Positions 12,937-23,660 of a stretch of 64,000 bases of DNA are shown here, piece after piece (position 1 is the stretch's first letter; the number at the start of each line of letters is the position of its first letter). The DNA is from Mytilus californianus (lineage: Eukaryota > Mollusca > Bivalvia > Mytilida > Mytilidae). The notes beneath the pieces were generated by a model. It did no database searches and was not told the DNA's origin. It saw only the letters and a list, made by a program, of their open reading frames with translations. A program made the translations under genes and the position numbers. The stretch is from assembly GCF_021869535.1 (NCBI RefSeq), contig NW_026262668.1, positions 69,089,558 through 69,153,557 on the forward strand, given 5' to 3'.

Positions 12937-13212
12937 TTACTGCATGGAAACTGGGAAATTACCTGATTGAGTAATGGGTTCAGTAGAAGTAGCGATTGTG
13001 GTGACCGGAGCCATAGACACAACCTCTGAACTGAGTGAAGTGGTTGCTACTGGACTCTCTGTAGATCTTCTCCTAACACCCGCATCTCCACCAATTTTCG
13101 GACGCAAAGCAGTTCTCTTAGCCGCTGGAGCCACATTGTCGCCTCTGCCCTTATGCACCATCCTCTTCATACCAGAAGCCCTAAGCATTTTAAGCTGAAA
13201 AAGCCGTGACAA
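12937..13212 (-). pseudogene. Possible N-terminal gag remnant of the DIRS-like element
   Basis: A 91-codon open frame, rich in Ser/Thr/Ala/Arg and of low complexity, lies 5' of the zinc-knuckle segment on the same strand. It is separated from it by an inserted mussel repeat (12640-12935). Assignment rests on position and composition only. Confidence 0.3.
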
Positions 13213-13652
13213 GCTATGATAAACTATATAAATATATATATGATTTCAAACGATGCAAAAAAAAACCCAAACATTTACTGATTCTGCTGTGGCCGATCGA
13301 GTCTCGAAGCACGAAAAAAATAAAAATAAGATTTGCCATCCACCTTACACAAACAATATTTTGTATTCTGTATTCAATAATCCAGCTATCTTAACAATTA
13401 AATGCGTCGTCTGTATTTATCCAAAATAATATTAAATTTAAATAAAAAATCTTGTGCTCAATATAAACAATTCAAAATGTCAAAAATGCATATCGAAAAT
13501 AAAAGTGAGAAATAATTAAATTTAGAAATAAATTATTTTTCTCAGAACGCCGACAAAGCCTGACCATGCCGTGTGATGAGAATCCGCCAAATTTCGCCCT
13601 GACGCTTCGACAGTTGTAACCATCGATTAAAAATTAAACTGCACAGGGTCAG
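13213..13652. other. Non-genic spacer
   Basis: AT-rich, with no recognisable gene or repeat structure. Confidence 0.5.
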
Positions 13653-14802
13653 TTTTTAGCTCACCGGGGCCCAAAGGGCTCCATGTGAGCTTATGCCATC
13701 ACTTGGCGTCCGTCGTCGTCCGTCGTCTGTCGTCGTAAACTATTTCAAAAATCTTCTCCTCTGAAACTACTTGGCCAAATACCTTCAAACTTTAACTAAA
13801 TGTTCCTTAGGGTATCTAGTTTATAAATTGTATCCGAAGTTTTGATCCATCGACAAACATGGCCACCATGGCTAAAAATAGAACATAGGGGTCAAATGCA
13901 GTTTTTGGCTTATATCTTAAAAACTAAAGCTTTTAGAGCAAATCTGACATGGGGTACAATTGTTCAATTGGTCAAGATCTATCAGCCCTGAAATTTTCAG
14001 ACGAATCGAACAACCCATTGTTGGGTTGCTGCCACTAAATTGGTAGTTTTAAGGAAATTTTGCAGTGTTTTGTTATCTTGAATATTATTATAGATAGATA
14101 TAAACTGTAAACAGCCATTATGTTCAGCAAAGTAAGATCTACAAAAAAGTTAATAAGACCATAATTGTCAATTGACCCCTTAAGGAGTTATTGCCCTTTA
14201 AAGACAATTTTACACAATGTGTTCATCAAGTTTGCTAACATTTAAAAATCTTCTCCTCTGAAACTACTGGGCCAATTACCTTCAAACTTTAACTAAATGT
14301 TCCTTAGGGTATCTTGTTTATAATATTTATCCGAAGTTTTGATCCATTTACAACAAACATGGCCGCACTGGCTAAAAATAGAACATAAGGGTCAAATGCA
14401 GTTGTTGGCTTATATCTCAATACTAAAGCTTTTAGAGCAAATCTGACATGGGTACAATTGTTCAATTGGTCAAGATCTATCGGCCCTGAAATTATCAGAC
14501 GAATCGAACAACCCATTGTTGGGTTTCTGCCACCAAATTGGTAGTTTTAACAAAATTTTGCAGTTTTTTGTTATTATCTTGAATATTATTATAGATAGAT
14601 ATAAACTGTAAGCTGCAATAATGTTCAGCATAGTAAGATCTAAAAAAAAGTTAATCTGACCAAAGTTGTCAATTGACCCCTTAAGGAGTTATTGCCCTTT
14701 AATGACAATTTTACACAATTTGTTCATCAAGTTTGCTAACATTTAAAAATCTTCTCCTCTGAAATATAGGTGAGCGATTCAGGCTCTTGAGAGCCTCTTG
14801 TT
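13653..14802 (-). mobile_element. Helentron-like non-autonomous element, family F4 (complete)
   Basis: Read on the minus strand it opens AACAAGAGGCTCTCAAGAG, then TCGCTCACCT. It passes through about two 499-bp repeat units (CTTCTCCTCTGAAACTAC recurs at about 13749, 14247 and 14747), then a GAC-rich run (14 or so GAC/GACG triplets near 13690-13735), and closes with a hairpin ending GGTGAGCTAAAAA. The header motif GCTCACC is complementary to GGTGAGC at the 3' end, as in Helitron2/Helentron asymmetric terminal repeats. No protein is encoded. Confidence 0.75.
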
Positions 14803-15470
14803 ATTTTAATTTTATCATAGTGTTCGAAATGTTTTAATTTTTTGATATTAATTTATAATTCTGAGATAATTAATTTCCCAAGAATCTTTCTGAGAGTTTG
14901 GATGAATCATTCCACGTTTTAATTTGTACCAGAAGCCCAAGTCGTCTATTAATTAAAAGCGATTTAAAAATGTTCACGATTAAAATCACATGTTGACTAT
15001 ACTATAGATGATTTAAACAAAAACTTAAAGCTTTATTTAGAGTAACCAGACGCTATCTAATTTTAACGGTCCGACATTATTGTTATTACTTAATCAACCT
15101 CGTTTAAGTCTAGATGTTAGCAGTGTATAACAAATCGGTGCGGATCCAGGATTTTGAAAGGGGGGATCTAGCAAGCCAACATTTGGAGTAGTACAATGAA
15201 AACGTCTATTCATTTACCGTATATGATGTTCTTTAAAAGGGCGTGCCCCTTGCCCCCTTGCCCCCTTCCCCATAAAAAATGCGCCTCGGCAAATTTAAAC
15301 CTGTATTTGTAGCTGTACAGTGGAGCCTATGGCAATACAATCCAAGTATACATCTCAATAACCGAAAATCAACATATTTTCCAGTATAATATATATATGA
15401 ATATAAATCATGTCATATTTTTATATTTTTTAAAACTTTATTTGTTTGTTTGTTTGTTCCGGGAGCGAAG
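14803..15470. other. Non-genic spacer
   Basis: No gene. A fragment near 15140-15170 (GCGGATCCAGGATTTTG) resembles one end of the CAGNGGCGGAT element family found complete at 16410 and 53958. Confidence 0.5.
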
Positions 15471-15622
15471 TTTTGTTCATTTAAAAATATAGGACAACGG
15501 AGTTGGTGTACGTGGGTTCGATTCCCACCCTAGGCATTCATTTTTATCGGCTGGTGCAAAGCGGGCAGTTAAGCTTAGTGGCCCCGCACTGGACTCTGTT
15601 GTTCCAATGTAAAAAAAAAAAA
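15470..15622 (+). repeat. Possible tRNA-derived SINE fragment
   Basis: TGGGTTCGATTCCCACC at about 15511-15527 matches a polymerase III B box in a T-arm-like context. TTAAGCTTAGTGG near 15569 is A-box-like but lies downstream of it. An A-run follows at 15609. No cloverleaf can be completed, so I call a degraded SINE rather than a tRNA gene. Confidence 0.35.
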
Positions 15623-15664
15623 GGTCTTGCTATCTTTCTTTTTCTTTTCGAAGACCATACAAAT

Positions 15665-15705
15665 AAAACCATGGTATAATTGTGAAAATTATACCATAGA
15701 TAGCT
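15665..15705. repeat. Short perfect hairpin
   Basis: ATGGTATAATT and AATTATACCAT form an exact 11-bp inverted repeat with a GTGAA loop. Likely the core of a small foldback sequence. Confidence 0.6.
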
Positions 15706-15894
15706 ATGCTATAATTTTCGGTTCTAGAAAACTCGGGTTGCATTCCCATATGTTCCATTGTACAGCTATAGGTTAATGTAATTTTAATGTTTTAAAAATT
15801 GTTATCTTTGTAATATTTGTTCTGTTTGTTTTTTCTGAGTGACTCGAGGTAGAATAGTCACCCTCTTAAAATACAGTCATTATTATTATTATTA

Positions 15895-17160
15895 CTAGAA
15901 CACACCCGCGAAATCGCGGGCATTAAGCGCATAGTTGAAAGTATGTAAACTGTTGTAGGATGAATTTTTGTAAAAGAATTTATGACTGGAGAATTTCAGG
16001 AAAAGTTATCAAAAATCATAGGTACTTGTGGAAAGGACGATTTTTTTTTAGCCCTCCCCCTTTTTCCAAAGTCCGTTTTCTATATGTTTTCAGTTAATTT
16101 TAAGTATTTTTGCGTTTTTCTGTCAATATGAACATACATATACTATAAATAAAGAGTATTTGCTATTTACTAAAAATTCCAAGTTAGAGAGTCTCTCTAT
16201 ATATATATGACCCATATATCAGTGACCACTGTGGATGGTAAACTTGGAATTGATAGTTAATAGCAAATACACTTTGTTCATAGTATATGTAAGCACGATC
16301 ATATTAGTATAGTATACTTTTACATGCATGATCATAGTATACAGAAAAACGCGAAATATTTGTCCTGTCCCGAAGTACTTATGAATTACGTGTAATTTTT
16401 GACAGTACTCAGAGGCGGATTTAGGGGGGGGGGGCAGGGGGCCCGGGCCACTCCCCCCCTTTTGTGGGAAAAATTTGTTTGATTATATAGGGAATCACAG
16501 AAGCATAACTGGAGCGGGCCCCCTCTTAGGCAGTCAGTGGGCCCCCACTTATGAAAATTTCTGGGTCCGCCACTGGTACTAAGTTTTGTCTGTGACTTAA
16601 AAGTCCGGAAACAATATCCGGACGCCTTTATTTTCGTTTTTCTCCAAAAATATCCCGCGTAATCGCGGGCATTTAGAGCGTGGTTGAATTGTGAACTGAT
16701 GTATCCGGATGAATTTTAGAAAAAGATTTAATGACTGGAGAATTTCAGGAAAGCTATCAAAAGACATAGGTACTTGGAGACAATTTATTTTAGCCTTCTC
16801 CCTTTTCCAAAGTCCGTTATTTTTTGTTTTCTGTTAATTTCAATTATTTTCGCGTTTCTGTATATTTTATTATGAACATACATAATTGCATGTTTACTAT
16901 CAATTCCAAGTGTATTATGCACGGCGGTCAGTAATATATTATATAGAGAGTCTGGCAGTATATATTATAGTAGTATGATCATAGTATGCATGCAGATAAA
17001 CGCGAAAATAATTGTCCTGTCCCCTAGTTCTTATTAAAATTATGTGTAATTAAAACAGTCCTAAACGGAAGTTGTGTCTATAACTTAAAAGTCCATCCGA
17101 TGACGGAAACAATATCCGGACGCCTTTATTTTCGTTTTTCTCCCAAAATAAGCGAAACTG
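15895..17160 (+). repeat. Duplicated CCCGCG-AAT-CGCGGG repeat block
   Basis: CCCGCGAAATCGCGGGCATT near 15905 and CCCGCGTAATCGCGGGCATT near 16652 each open a similar stretch: TGACTGGAGAATTTCAGGAAA, then ATAGGTACTTG, then TTTTCCAAAGTCCG. GGAAACAATATCCGGACGCC at about 16609 and 17105 is shared as well. The first copy holds a 40-bp inverted pair (about 16142-16184 and 16238-16283). Confidence 0.75.
16410..16575. mobile_element. Small TIR element, CAGNGGCGGAT family
   Basis: Ends CAGAGGCGGAT and CCGCCACTG are inverted repeats. GTACT flanks both sides exactly (16405-16409 and 16576-16580), giving a 5-bp target duplication. The 166-bp interior is G/C-run rich and non-coding. It is inserted in the duplicated block around it. 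Confidence 0.8.
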
Positions 17161-18384
17161 AATAATCATAAAAATGGATGACAAATGTGACTTTGCATGG
17201 TACCTATAGGACACAGAGGCATGATGATTAGTTTGTTGTGAAAGGAAGAGAAGCGACACACAAAATGAGGTCTTCGCGTTTAATAGTATAGATTAGATGG
17301 ACTCATTTTTCCTGGCAGTTACGGCTCAGGTATGTATATAGGACACAGACAAGGGAATACGAGCCCATATTCCATGCCGTGAAGCCCGAATTACGAGTAT
17401 ATAAATTACTATTCTGGTCTTCGTTTTGTATTCGTCTTTTTCACGTTTGGTCATGGACTCGGTGGCATTGTCTGTCCGCCGATTTTCGCAGGCTTATGAT
17501 CTTTGATAGTCCAATTTGATATATCTTCTTATATTTCAACAAGGAAAAAAAACGAGACAATGCATACCGGATAAAACGTTAGTGAGAAACACAGTAATCA
17601 AATAGTGAATTCGATTTAACCAGTTGAAATAAGTATTTAAACAAATCTTGGAAAAATACGAAACTCAAGACCCCGACTAAAAATTCCTCGTCACAAACGG
17701 GTTAATTTTAACAGGTATCAAAGCACTAAGTTGGTAGTAGAGAACAAGATCTCAAAGATCACCTTTTACGGGCAATGAAACAATACAATATAAATCTTAT
17801 TGAAACCTATTGAACTAATCCTAGCAAGTGTTAAATGATTTGACAATTTAGATAATGCCATGAATAATGTATCTACAACTGCATTAAATTTAAATTAAAC
17901 ACAATATCGTATTACTAGTGAGATAACGGTTATTTCTTCATATACAAAACAGTGTGAAGTTAGCATTTAAATGATAAAATCTAAAACAATAATAATTTGG
18001 GGTCTTATAGATACTCTGTTTGGCAAGCAGTTTTCTGACAATAAAGTGTCCATAAGAGGAACGAGTAGAAGTGTGGATTATGGTTTTGATTTTAAACTAA
18101 AATATTCACCAACTGAAGTAAATTGCCGTTTACCGCCGTGTACACTGCTTGTGTTGTGTAAGTACCATAAGATACAATTATTTTTATATAAAAAATATTT
18201 CAAACATTCGAACTTGGCATTCTGTGTAAAAATACGCATGTCTTAAATCAACAAAATTAATACTGCTGCATTTTTCCGAATTGAATACTCGATTTAAGCA
18301 AAAGTCATAATCTTAATGTATTGTTTCTCGACAATTTTTTAAAAAGTTGATTTGATAGAACCAATCTGTCACAAATGTTTTTTT
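17161..18384. other. Non-genic stretch
   Basis: No recognisable gene. A 91-codon open frame at 17971-18246 has no family resemblance and no supporting splice or codon pattern. Confidence 0.5.
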
Positions 18385-18592
18385 TTGTATCAAGCCGTAG
18401 ATTTTTTGGTTTGAATTGTTTCACATTGTGCAATGCCGGCGCTTTTATAGATTCACGTGTATAGATTACAATACGGTATGGGTTCTGCTCATTGTTGAAG
18501 GCCGCACAATGCCCTATAATGCTTACATCCACGTCCTTTGGTCTCTGGTGGATAGTTGACTCATTGGCAAGCATACCACATCTTCTTTTATC
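18385..18592 (+). repeat. High-copy mussel repeat, copy C (3' part)
   Basis: TTGAATTGTTTCACATTGTG, GCTTTTATAG, ACGGTATGGGTTCTGCTCAT, TTTGGTCTCTGGTGG and CATACCACATCTTC appear in the same order as copies A and B. The 5' half is missing. It ends about 180 bp before the acceptor of the unknown gene's first coding exon. Confidence 0.75.
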
Positions 18593-18774
18593 TATATTTA
18601 AAGGCACCTGTATCAATATTAAAAACAATACAAACACTTTATCCGAAACTATGCAGAACATTTGTCGTGTAGAAATATCTCTTGAAATATCTAAAATTAC
18701 CCATACTAACTTTACAAAAAAATATTTCAATAATTTATTTTTCTTCCAGCTTATAACATTGATTAACCACCAAT

Positions 18775-18966
18775 ATGGCCATGGACGTATCACAAAGACC
18801 TGCAACAGTATCATTTGGAACCGAAGTGATTCTTGGACGACGGAAATCACGTGCCTTCAGCATCAGTCAACAGGACACAAGAGATACAGAAACTTTCAGA
18901 CGACAATCGTATAAATATCAGTTTCCAAACCCAGCATTAGAAGCTGACAAAAGAGACTTTGACTTG
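18775..18966 (+). CDS. Unknown 209-residue protein, coding exon 1
   Basis: 64 codons from ATG to the GTAATA donor at 18967, with phase 0 at the junction. The exon proper starts at 18750 after TTCTTCCAG, giving 25 nt of 5' UTR. The opposite strand has a long open frame here that I treat as a shadow. Confidence 0.75.
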
Positions 18967-21900
18967 GTAATAATAGTAAACTTGAAATGAAATGTAAAGA
19001 ACATAACCTGCCTACAAAAAATTAACAGAATCATTTAGAATTTGTTACTGGTTTTATACAAGACAGGGGCGTGAAAATATTCTTGTTTACGGAGTAATAG
19101 CAAATTACAAGCGGTAATTAAAATGAAGACATTTACACTTGAAAGATAAACACTATCAAAGAAATAAAATCACCAGCAAATAACTTACTAAAAGAAAACT
19201 ACAAAACCACACTGATCACTCAGACTAAGGAATTCAAACACATAGAGCAGAATCGACTACAATTTGAAATTAGATAATTTATTTATTTTGTTAGTCACCA
19301 GCAGCAAAAAAGACTATTTCGACTCAATGAACATGAAATTGTTTATTTAAACATTTTGCAAAACACCTGTCCTACCTCCTTGGCAAATCTGTTGTTGTCC
19401 CCGCCGATAAAGCCCCAAACAACATCGTTTTTGTGTCTATTTCACATTACATAAACTGCTTGATAAATGAACTAGGTATTGACAATTCGCTTGGAAACTC
19501 AACATAAAACCCCACGACACTTACCAAGGAGAAAATCCTGGATAATCTTAGGTTTGTTCAATGCTCCTTTGGTCTTTGGAATTTCAACAAAAAGGAAGAA
19601 CTGGATCTTCCTTCCCTGTATTGGATACCTCAATTATATAAGCGTCCTTACAAACAACGTTATATTGCTGTGTCTTCTAAGGGTTCCACGAAATCTCTTT
19701 CTAAATTATGCACATCAATTTTATAAGGAATCAAAGCCGGCTTCAAAGTTTGTGAAACTACCTATTCTAAAGGTGGCGTGAATCAGATTTGGATACTGCG
19801 AAAAATCCAAAGATATTTTAGAGTACATACAATCTAAGACTCTTTCATCTTGCAATAGTATTAAAACATTTGACTTTTCTACATGTTACACAAGTATTCC
19901 CCATTCCAAACCAAATGACAAATTGAAAGAGTTGGTTCTGCTTTGTTACATAAAAAGAATGGTCAACGTAGACACAAGTATCTTGTCTTAGGGAGGGATA
20001 AATCATACTTTGTGAAAAATAATTCTGATTCAAACAAAAAATTCTCTGAAACTGACATTATCAAGATACTTGATTTCTTGATTGGCACCATGTTTGTTAC
20101 GTTTGGAGGACCTGTTTTTCAACAAACAATCTGCATTCCCATGGATACAAACTGTGCTCCTCTTCTTGCCGACTTGTTCCTTTATTCATACGAGGAGTTT
20201 AGGAAGAAAGAAAAGAACTTAGCATTATCCTTACGTATTGCTCAGTCTTTAGTTTTCTATGTTGTGTTTTGTGTACAGTTGTTTGTCTTTTGGTCTTCTT
20301 TTTTGCCATGGAGTTGTCTTTTAAATGTCAGTACCAAGTCAGGAATGTGACAGTTGTTTTCCATTCGTTTGATGTGTTTGAGCTTTTGATTTTGCCATTT
20401 GATAAGGGACTTTCCGTTTTGAATTTTCCTTGGAGTTCGGTATTTTTGTTATTTTAAATTTAACTTAGTTTGGTGACAATGTTGAATGCATTTGGGGACT
20501 TATCATTTTTTACCTGGGAGGGGGTGCTGGTCAAAATGTAGGAGGGGGGGGGGGTTCAAATTTTTTTTATAAATTCAGTGGGGGATCAATTTTATCTCTA
20601 ATGAAAACTTTTGAATCTACCAAGTATATCCTACATATCATGTGTGTCAAAGGTAAGTGTTATGCATGTTAAAAGTTTGGCATGTTTAATAGAGGGGGAT
20701 CACATTTTTTTTAATTGTTTTTAAGGGGGATAAAATAAAAATAGTGAAATATTATGGGGGATCAAGAAACATTTAATATGTTTGTTTTCAAAATGACCAG
20801 CCCCCTCCCAGGTAAAATATGATAATTCCCTAATATCCTATCGAACTTGAGATAATGGATACAACAGCTACAGTTCAATCTGCCTAATGGCTTGACCTAC
20901 ATCTAGAAATTGACAATGAGGGTAGGTTGAAAACAAAACTTTACGACAAAAGAGATGATTTCAGCTTCCCAATTGTGAGCTTTCCATTTCTATGTAGCAA
21001 CATTCCTTTAGCGCCTGCATTATATGGAGTATATATCTCCCAGTTGATACGCTATTCAAGGGCTTGTATTTCCTATCATGATTTCCTTAATAGAGGGTTG
21101 TTGCTCACAAGGAAGCTATTAAACCAGTTGGTTGACCGTAATGGAGTATCCGTTTCACAGATATATTCCAATTGTCGTAACCACAATCTCGTCCTCTGTT
21201 AGCCGAATGTGACCTACCAAATTAGACTTATCACCAGGTTTGTACATACATGAACAACACGACGTATGCTACGTGTGAATCAGGATCTGCTTACCCTTCC
21301 AGAGCACATGACATCACCCCCGGATTTTGGTGGGGTTCGTGTTGCTCAGTCTTTCAATTGGAAAGTTGGCATGATTGATTGTTGCTTGTTTAACGTCCAT
21401 TGACAAATATTTCATGCATTTTCAGGACGAGAACAAATAACAATAATTTAATTGGTGGGAAATTTGGACTGCCACTCACTGGGAAATGGAAGTATGTTGG
21501 GAATGGGGCACAAACGTACATCTGAGTTATTGCAACGTGGCACTCACCCTACACGGGTCATCGGATTTAACCATTCTGACCGGACGCCCCATTTCAGCAA
21601 GTGTTTAAATACCAGACATGTGAAGTCCGAGGGATTATCATATTTCTTAACCCCCGTCAACCTTCGTGGTGTTGTAGGGGTTGCAGGGTTGCATATAGAA
21701 AATATGGTCATTGAATCGGCCACAAATGAGCTTATTATTATCGAATGATGCTGGATGGGTCTTATTCGTGCTAGGAGTATGGCATTTTCCCCCAACACGG
21801 GTTTCGTAATTAATACATCCCATCAAACCTCGGAAACCGTTTGCAGAAATGGAAAGGGGTCGTACACATCGGTAGGAGCAATTAGGTCCACTTACTAGAA

Positions 21901-22415
21901 TTACTCTCTAGGGCATACAACTAGAAATTATTCTGTAAAAATTTTAAAAGACAAATATATTTACTGTATATTTTCAGTCAGAAATACAAGAAAGTGATAT
22001 AAGACGACATGTATTTGGGAAACCAGTGGAGGAAATGGAGTTTGTTGGATCTGACAACACAGTTAGGAGACCAACGGTATCTAGTGCACGCCGATCTGTC
22101 CTTTGGTCACGTGATCGACGGCTGTATGAAGACAGACATCGCCAAGATGTAGAGGAATTTAGAGAACAACCGTATATGAGGCATGAATATCCAACATTAA
22201 GGAAACACTATCCCGGTACATGGAGACTAGCGTCAAGAGATGAAATCCAAGCCACGACTGATCGGTTGACAAGTGTTCCTGCTCCAACATCAGCAAGCAT
22301 GAATTTGCACAAATTTCAGTGTTTCCTGCACAATGTATTGGAAGTAGAAGCACAGGCGCGGAATCGTGAGCTAAGGTCATGCCTTCGTAGAAGACCTAAG
22401 ACATCTGTAATATAA
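18775..22415 (+). CDS. Unrecognised two-exon gene, basic 209-residue protein (whole gene)
   Basis: I do not recognise this protein. Two exons (18775-18966 and 21978-22415) join in phase 0 across a 3.0-kb intron with GTAATA donor and TTTTCAG acceptor, giving 64 + 145 residues. An upstream acceptor (TTCTTCCAG, ending 18749) shows that a 5' UTR exon precedes. The chosen ATG is the first after it; a second in-frame ATG follows two codons later. The protein is rich in Arg and Glu and has no signal peptide or membrane segment. Visible landmarks are a Ser/Thr-rich N-terminus with GRRKSRAFS (about 21-29), a YKYQFPNPAL stretch (about 47-56), HYPGTW (141-146) and RLTSVPAPTSAS (160-171). Short, basic, Trp/Tyr-punctuated proteins of this sort occur among ciliary and sperm structural proteins; that is a guess. 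Its exons are the only non-repeat sequence in this part of the window. Confidence 0.75.
18967..19359. other. Intron of the unknown gene, 5' part
   Basis: No repeat or gene recognised before the Penelope-like segment begins. Confidence 0.45.
19360..20215 (+). pseudogene. Penelope-like element reverse transcriptase, 5' portion, broken
   Basis: Spread over several frames are GKSVVVPADKAPNNIVFV, LPSLYWIP, SSKGSTKSLSKLCTS, KTFDFSTCYTSIPHS, FGGPVFQQTICIP and DTNCAPLLADLFLYSYEEF. These are the conserved RT blocks of Penelope-like retroelements. Frameshifts and at least one stop (after SKLCTS-IL) make it non-functional. The usual catalytic-domain continuation is cut at about 20215 by inserted repeat sequence and resumes at 20905. 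No GIY-YIG endonuclease was found. Confidence 0.8.
20216..20493 (+). repeat. Dispersed mussel repeats inside the Penelope-like element
   Basis: 20228-20330 (TTGCTCAGTCTTTAGTTTTC, TGCCATGGAGTTGTC) resembles the 3' tail sequence near 21340-21360. 20347-20457 is the plus-strand partner of the inverted copy at 8415-8530. Confidence 0.7.
20494..20830. mobile_element. MITE of about 337 bp nested in the Penelope-like element
   Basis: The ends are inverted repeats of about 37 bp: TTATCATTTTTTACCTGGGA then GGGGGTGCTGGTCA at the left, matched in reverse complement at 20792-20830. The interior holds repeated GGGGGATCA motifs and no coding frame. Confidence 0.75.
20905..21200 (+). pseudogene. Penelope-like element, 3' portion of RT
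   Basis: Frame reads NEGRLKTKLYDKRDDFSFPI, then PFLCSNIPLAPALYGVYISQ, LIRYSRACISYHDFLNRG and LLLTRKLLNQ, the usual sequence following the catalytic RT blocks in bivalve Penelope-like elements. It continues the 19360-20215 fragment after a 690-bp interruption. A truncated tail follows. Confidence 0.75.
21201..21977 (+). repeat. Dispersed repeat sequence in the intron of the unknown gene
   Basis: 21290-21365 matches the tail typical of the Penelope-like unit (GATCTGCTTACCCTTCC, GGTGGGGTTCGTGTTG). From about 21370, GATTGTTGCTTGTTTAACGTCC and the GTCGTTG-type stretch that follows look like another dispersed mollusc repeat. A 98-codon open frame at 21452-21748 lies in it and is not called a gene. 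Confidence 0.5.
21978..22415 (+). CDS. Unknown 209-residue protein, coding exon 2
   Basis: Begins after TATATTTTCAG; 145 codons followed by TAA. Codons are used without bias toward the repeats around it, and the frame stays open for its full length. The C-terminus is Arg-rich (SCLRRRPKTSVI). Confidence 0.78.
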   Translation, partial: SEIQESDIRRHVFGKPVEEMEFVGSDNTVRRPTVSSARRSVLWSRDRRLYEDRHRQDVEEFREQPYMRHEYPTLRKHYPGTWRLASRDEIQATTDRLTSVPAPTSASMNLHKFQCFLHNVLEVEAQARNRELRSCLRRRPKTSVI

Positions 22416-22618
22416 GATCATCCAGCGACATGTATAATATCTGAATTTAAACCTCGAGATTTAAACATATCATTTGCCATCAAATTCACAGTGGTAGTGA
22501 AATAATCGTTAATTTAGAAGTGTACTCAAATGTTCAGGTACTAAAATAGTAATAACTATCCACGAAGTACTACAATGTAATATTAAGGTGGACAGTCCTG
22601 TTTTTATGTCTTGATAGA

Positions 22619-22624
22619 AATAAA
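22619..22624 (+). terminator. Candidate polyadenylation signal
   Basis: AATAAA about 205 nt after the stop codon of the unknown gene, the first canonical signal downstream of it. Confidence 0.5.
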
Positions 22625-22895
22625 AATATTGGCAGTTGTTTTACCTGCTACGAATGCAAATGATCAACCGTTGATAGTTTGTTATATAGTTAATCCTCCG
22701 GTGCACATCAGTTCACCAAAAGTTTTTGGTTGGATTCGTATTGCTTAATCTATAGTTTTCTGTGTCATATTTTGTAGAACCTTGTTCGTCTTTTCGTCTG
22801 TTGGCCAAAGTGTTAAAGTTTTAATTGCTTTGTTAGTATTATGTTCTCTCCTTTTGTCGTGCCTGCTACAGCATAGATTTCGATGTCGTTGGTGG
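22625..22895. other. Spacer downstream of the unknown gene
   Basis: Contains a diverged piece of the Penelope-type tail (GTTTTTGGTTGGATTCGTATTG, about 22718-22742). Nothing else was recognised. Confidence 0.45.
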
Positions 22896-23660
22896 TGTCA
22901 CTATTTAGTTTCAACCTGTGGTTTAAGTTTTTTAAGACATCAATAACTTGTCAAACTTTATGGAATTTTATGAAATTTGGACGAGACAATATCCACCGCA
23001 TAAATATGTATTCTCATTTTCCGTTTTTTTTACAATTAACATTTAGATAAGTCAATTACTTTGTCAAACCCTTCATGGAAACTTGACAGAAACTTTTTTT
23101 TGATCAACAGACATTTTCCAGAGCAACATAATGAAAATATTATTTTTCCTTCACCGTATTTAACAGTTTAAAGGACTTTGTTTATTGCAGTTAACAAATA
23201 GATACAGTATGGGGTTAAAGTGTTTTACACATCAATTTCTTTGCCAAACTTCCAAAGAATTTTATTAAACTTTGGCAGAAGCTTTTTTATGATTAAGAGG
23301 CACAGGCACTTGTCTCTGAAAAGAAAATTACCTATATACTTTAATGTGTTATATTCAAGTATATAGGTAGTTTTGTTTTTCAGAGACAAGTGCCTGGCCT
23401 GTGTTAGGAAGTACTGTCTGAAACAAATTTTAAAAACGTGTTTTTTTCATTCTCAGTATTTTACTGACAGATGGACTTGGTTTTTTGCAGTGAACATTTA
23501 AAGATAGTTTGGAATTTTTTTTTAGACATGATTCAGTTGCCGAAATATAGCGTTGAATTTCAACTTAATTACAAATTATCAAACAGATCACAATTTGGTC
23601 CTTAAATGGATCTACATAAAAATGAATTTTAAAAGCCTTAATGCTAAGTAGAACAAGCAC
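22896..23660. repeat. Degenerate tandem array of about 200-bp units
   Basis: Repeated themes, such as GTCAAACTTTATGGAATTTTA, TTTGTCAAACCCTTCATGG and TTTGCCAAACTTCCAAAG, followed by GACAGAAAC or GGCAGAAGC and an ACTTTG/ACTTGG...GCAGT...ACATTTA stretch, recur about every 200 bp. They resemble the 191-bp unit at 60.9-62.4 kb. Confidence 0.55.
23297..23402. repeat. Strong 45-bp-arm hairpin (foldback)
   Basis: CACAGGCACTTGTCTCTGAA ... TACCTATATACTT on the left is mirrored by AGTATATAGGTA ... TTCAGAGACAAGTGCC on the right around a roughly 17-nt loop. The arms are nearly perfect. It sits inside the degenerate array and is probably a small foldback insertion. Confidence 0.8.

Noticed and set aside
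15505-15535. tRNA gene suggested by GGTTCGATTCC
   Set aside because: No acceptor-stem pairing or properly placed A box; better read as a SINE fragment.
18305-18850. 181-codon open frame on the minus strand
   Set aside because: Lies across a dispersed repeat and opposite the real exon at 18775-18966; no family resemblance.
21452-21798. 98-codon frame (+) and 84-codon frame (-) in the orphan gene intron
   Set aside because: Both lie in dispersed repeat sequence and overlap on opposite strands; no splice support.
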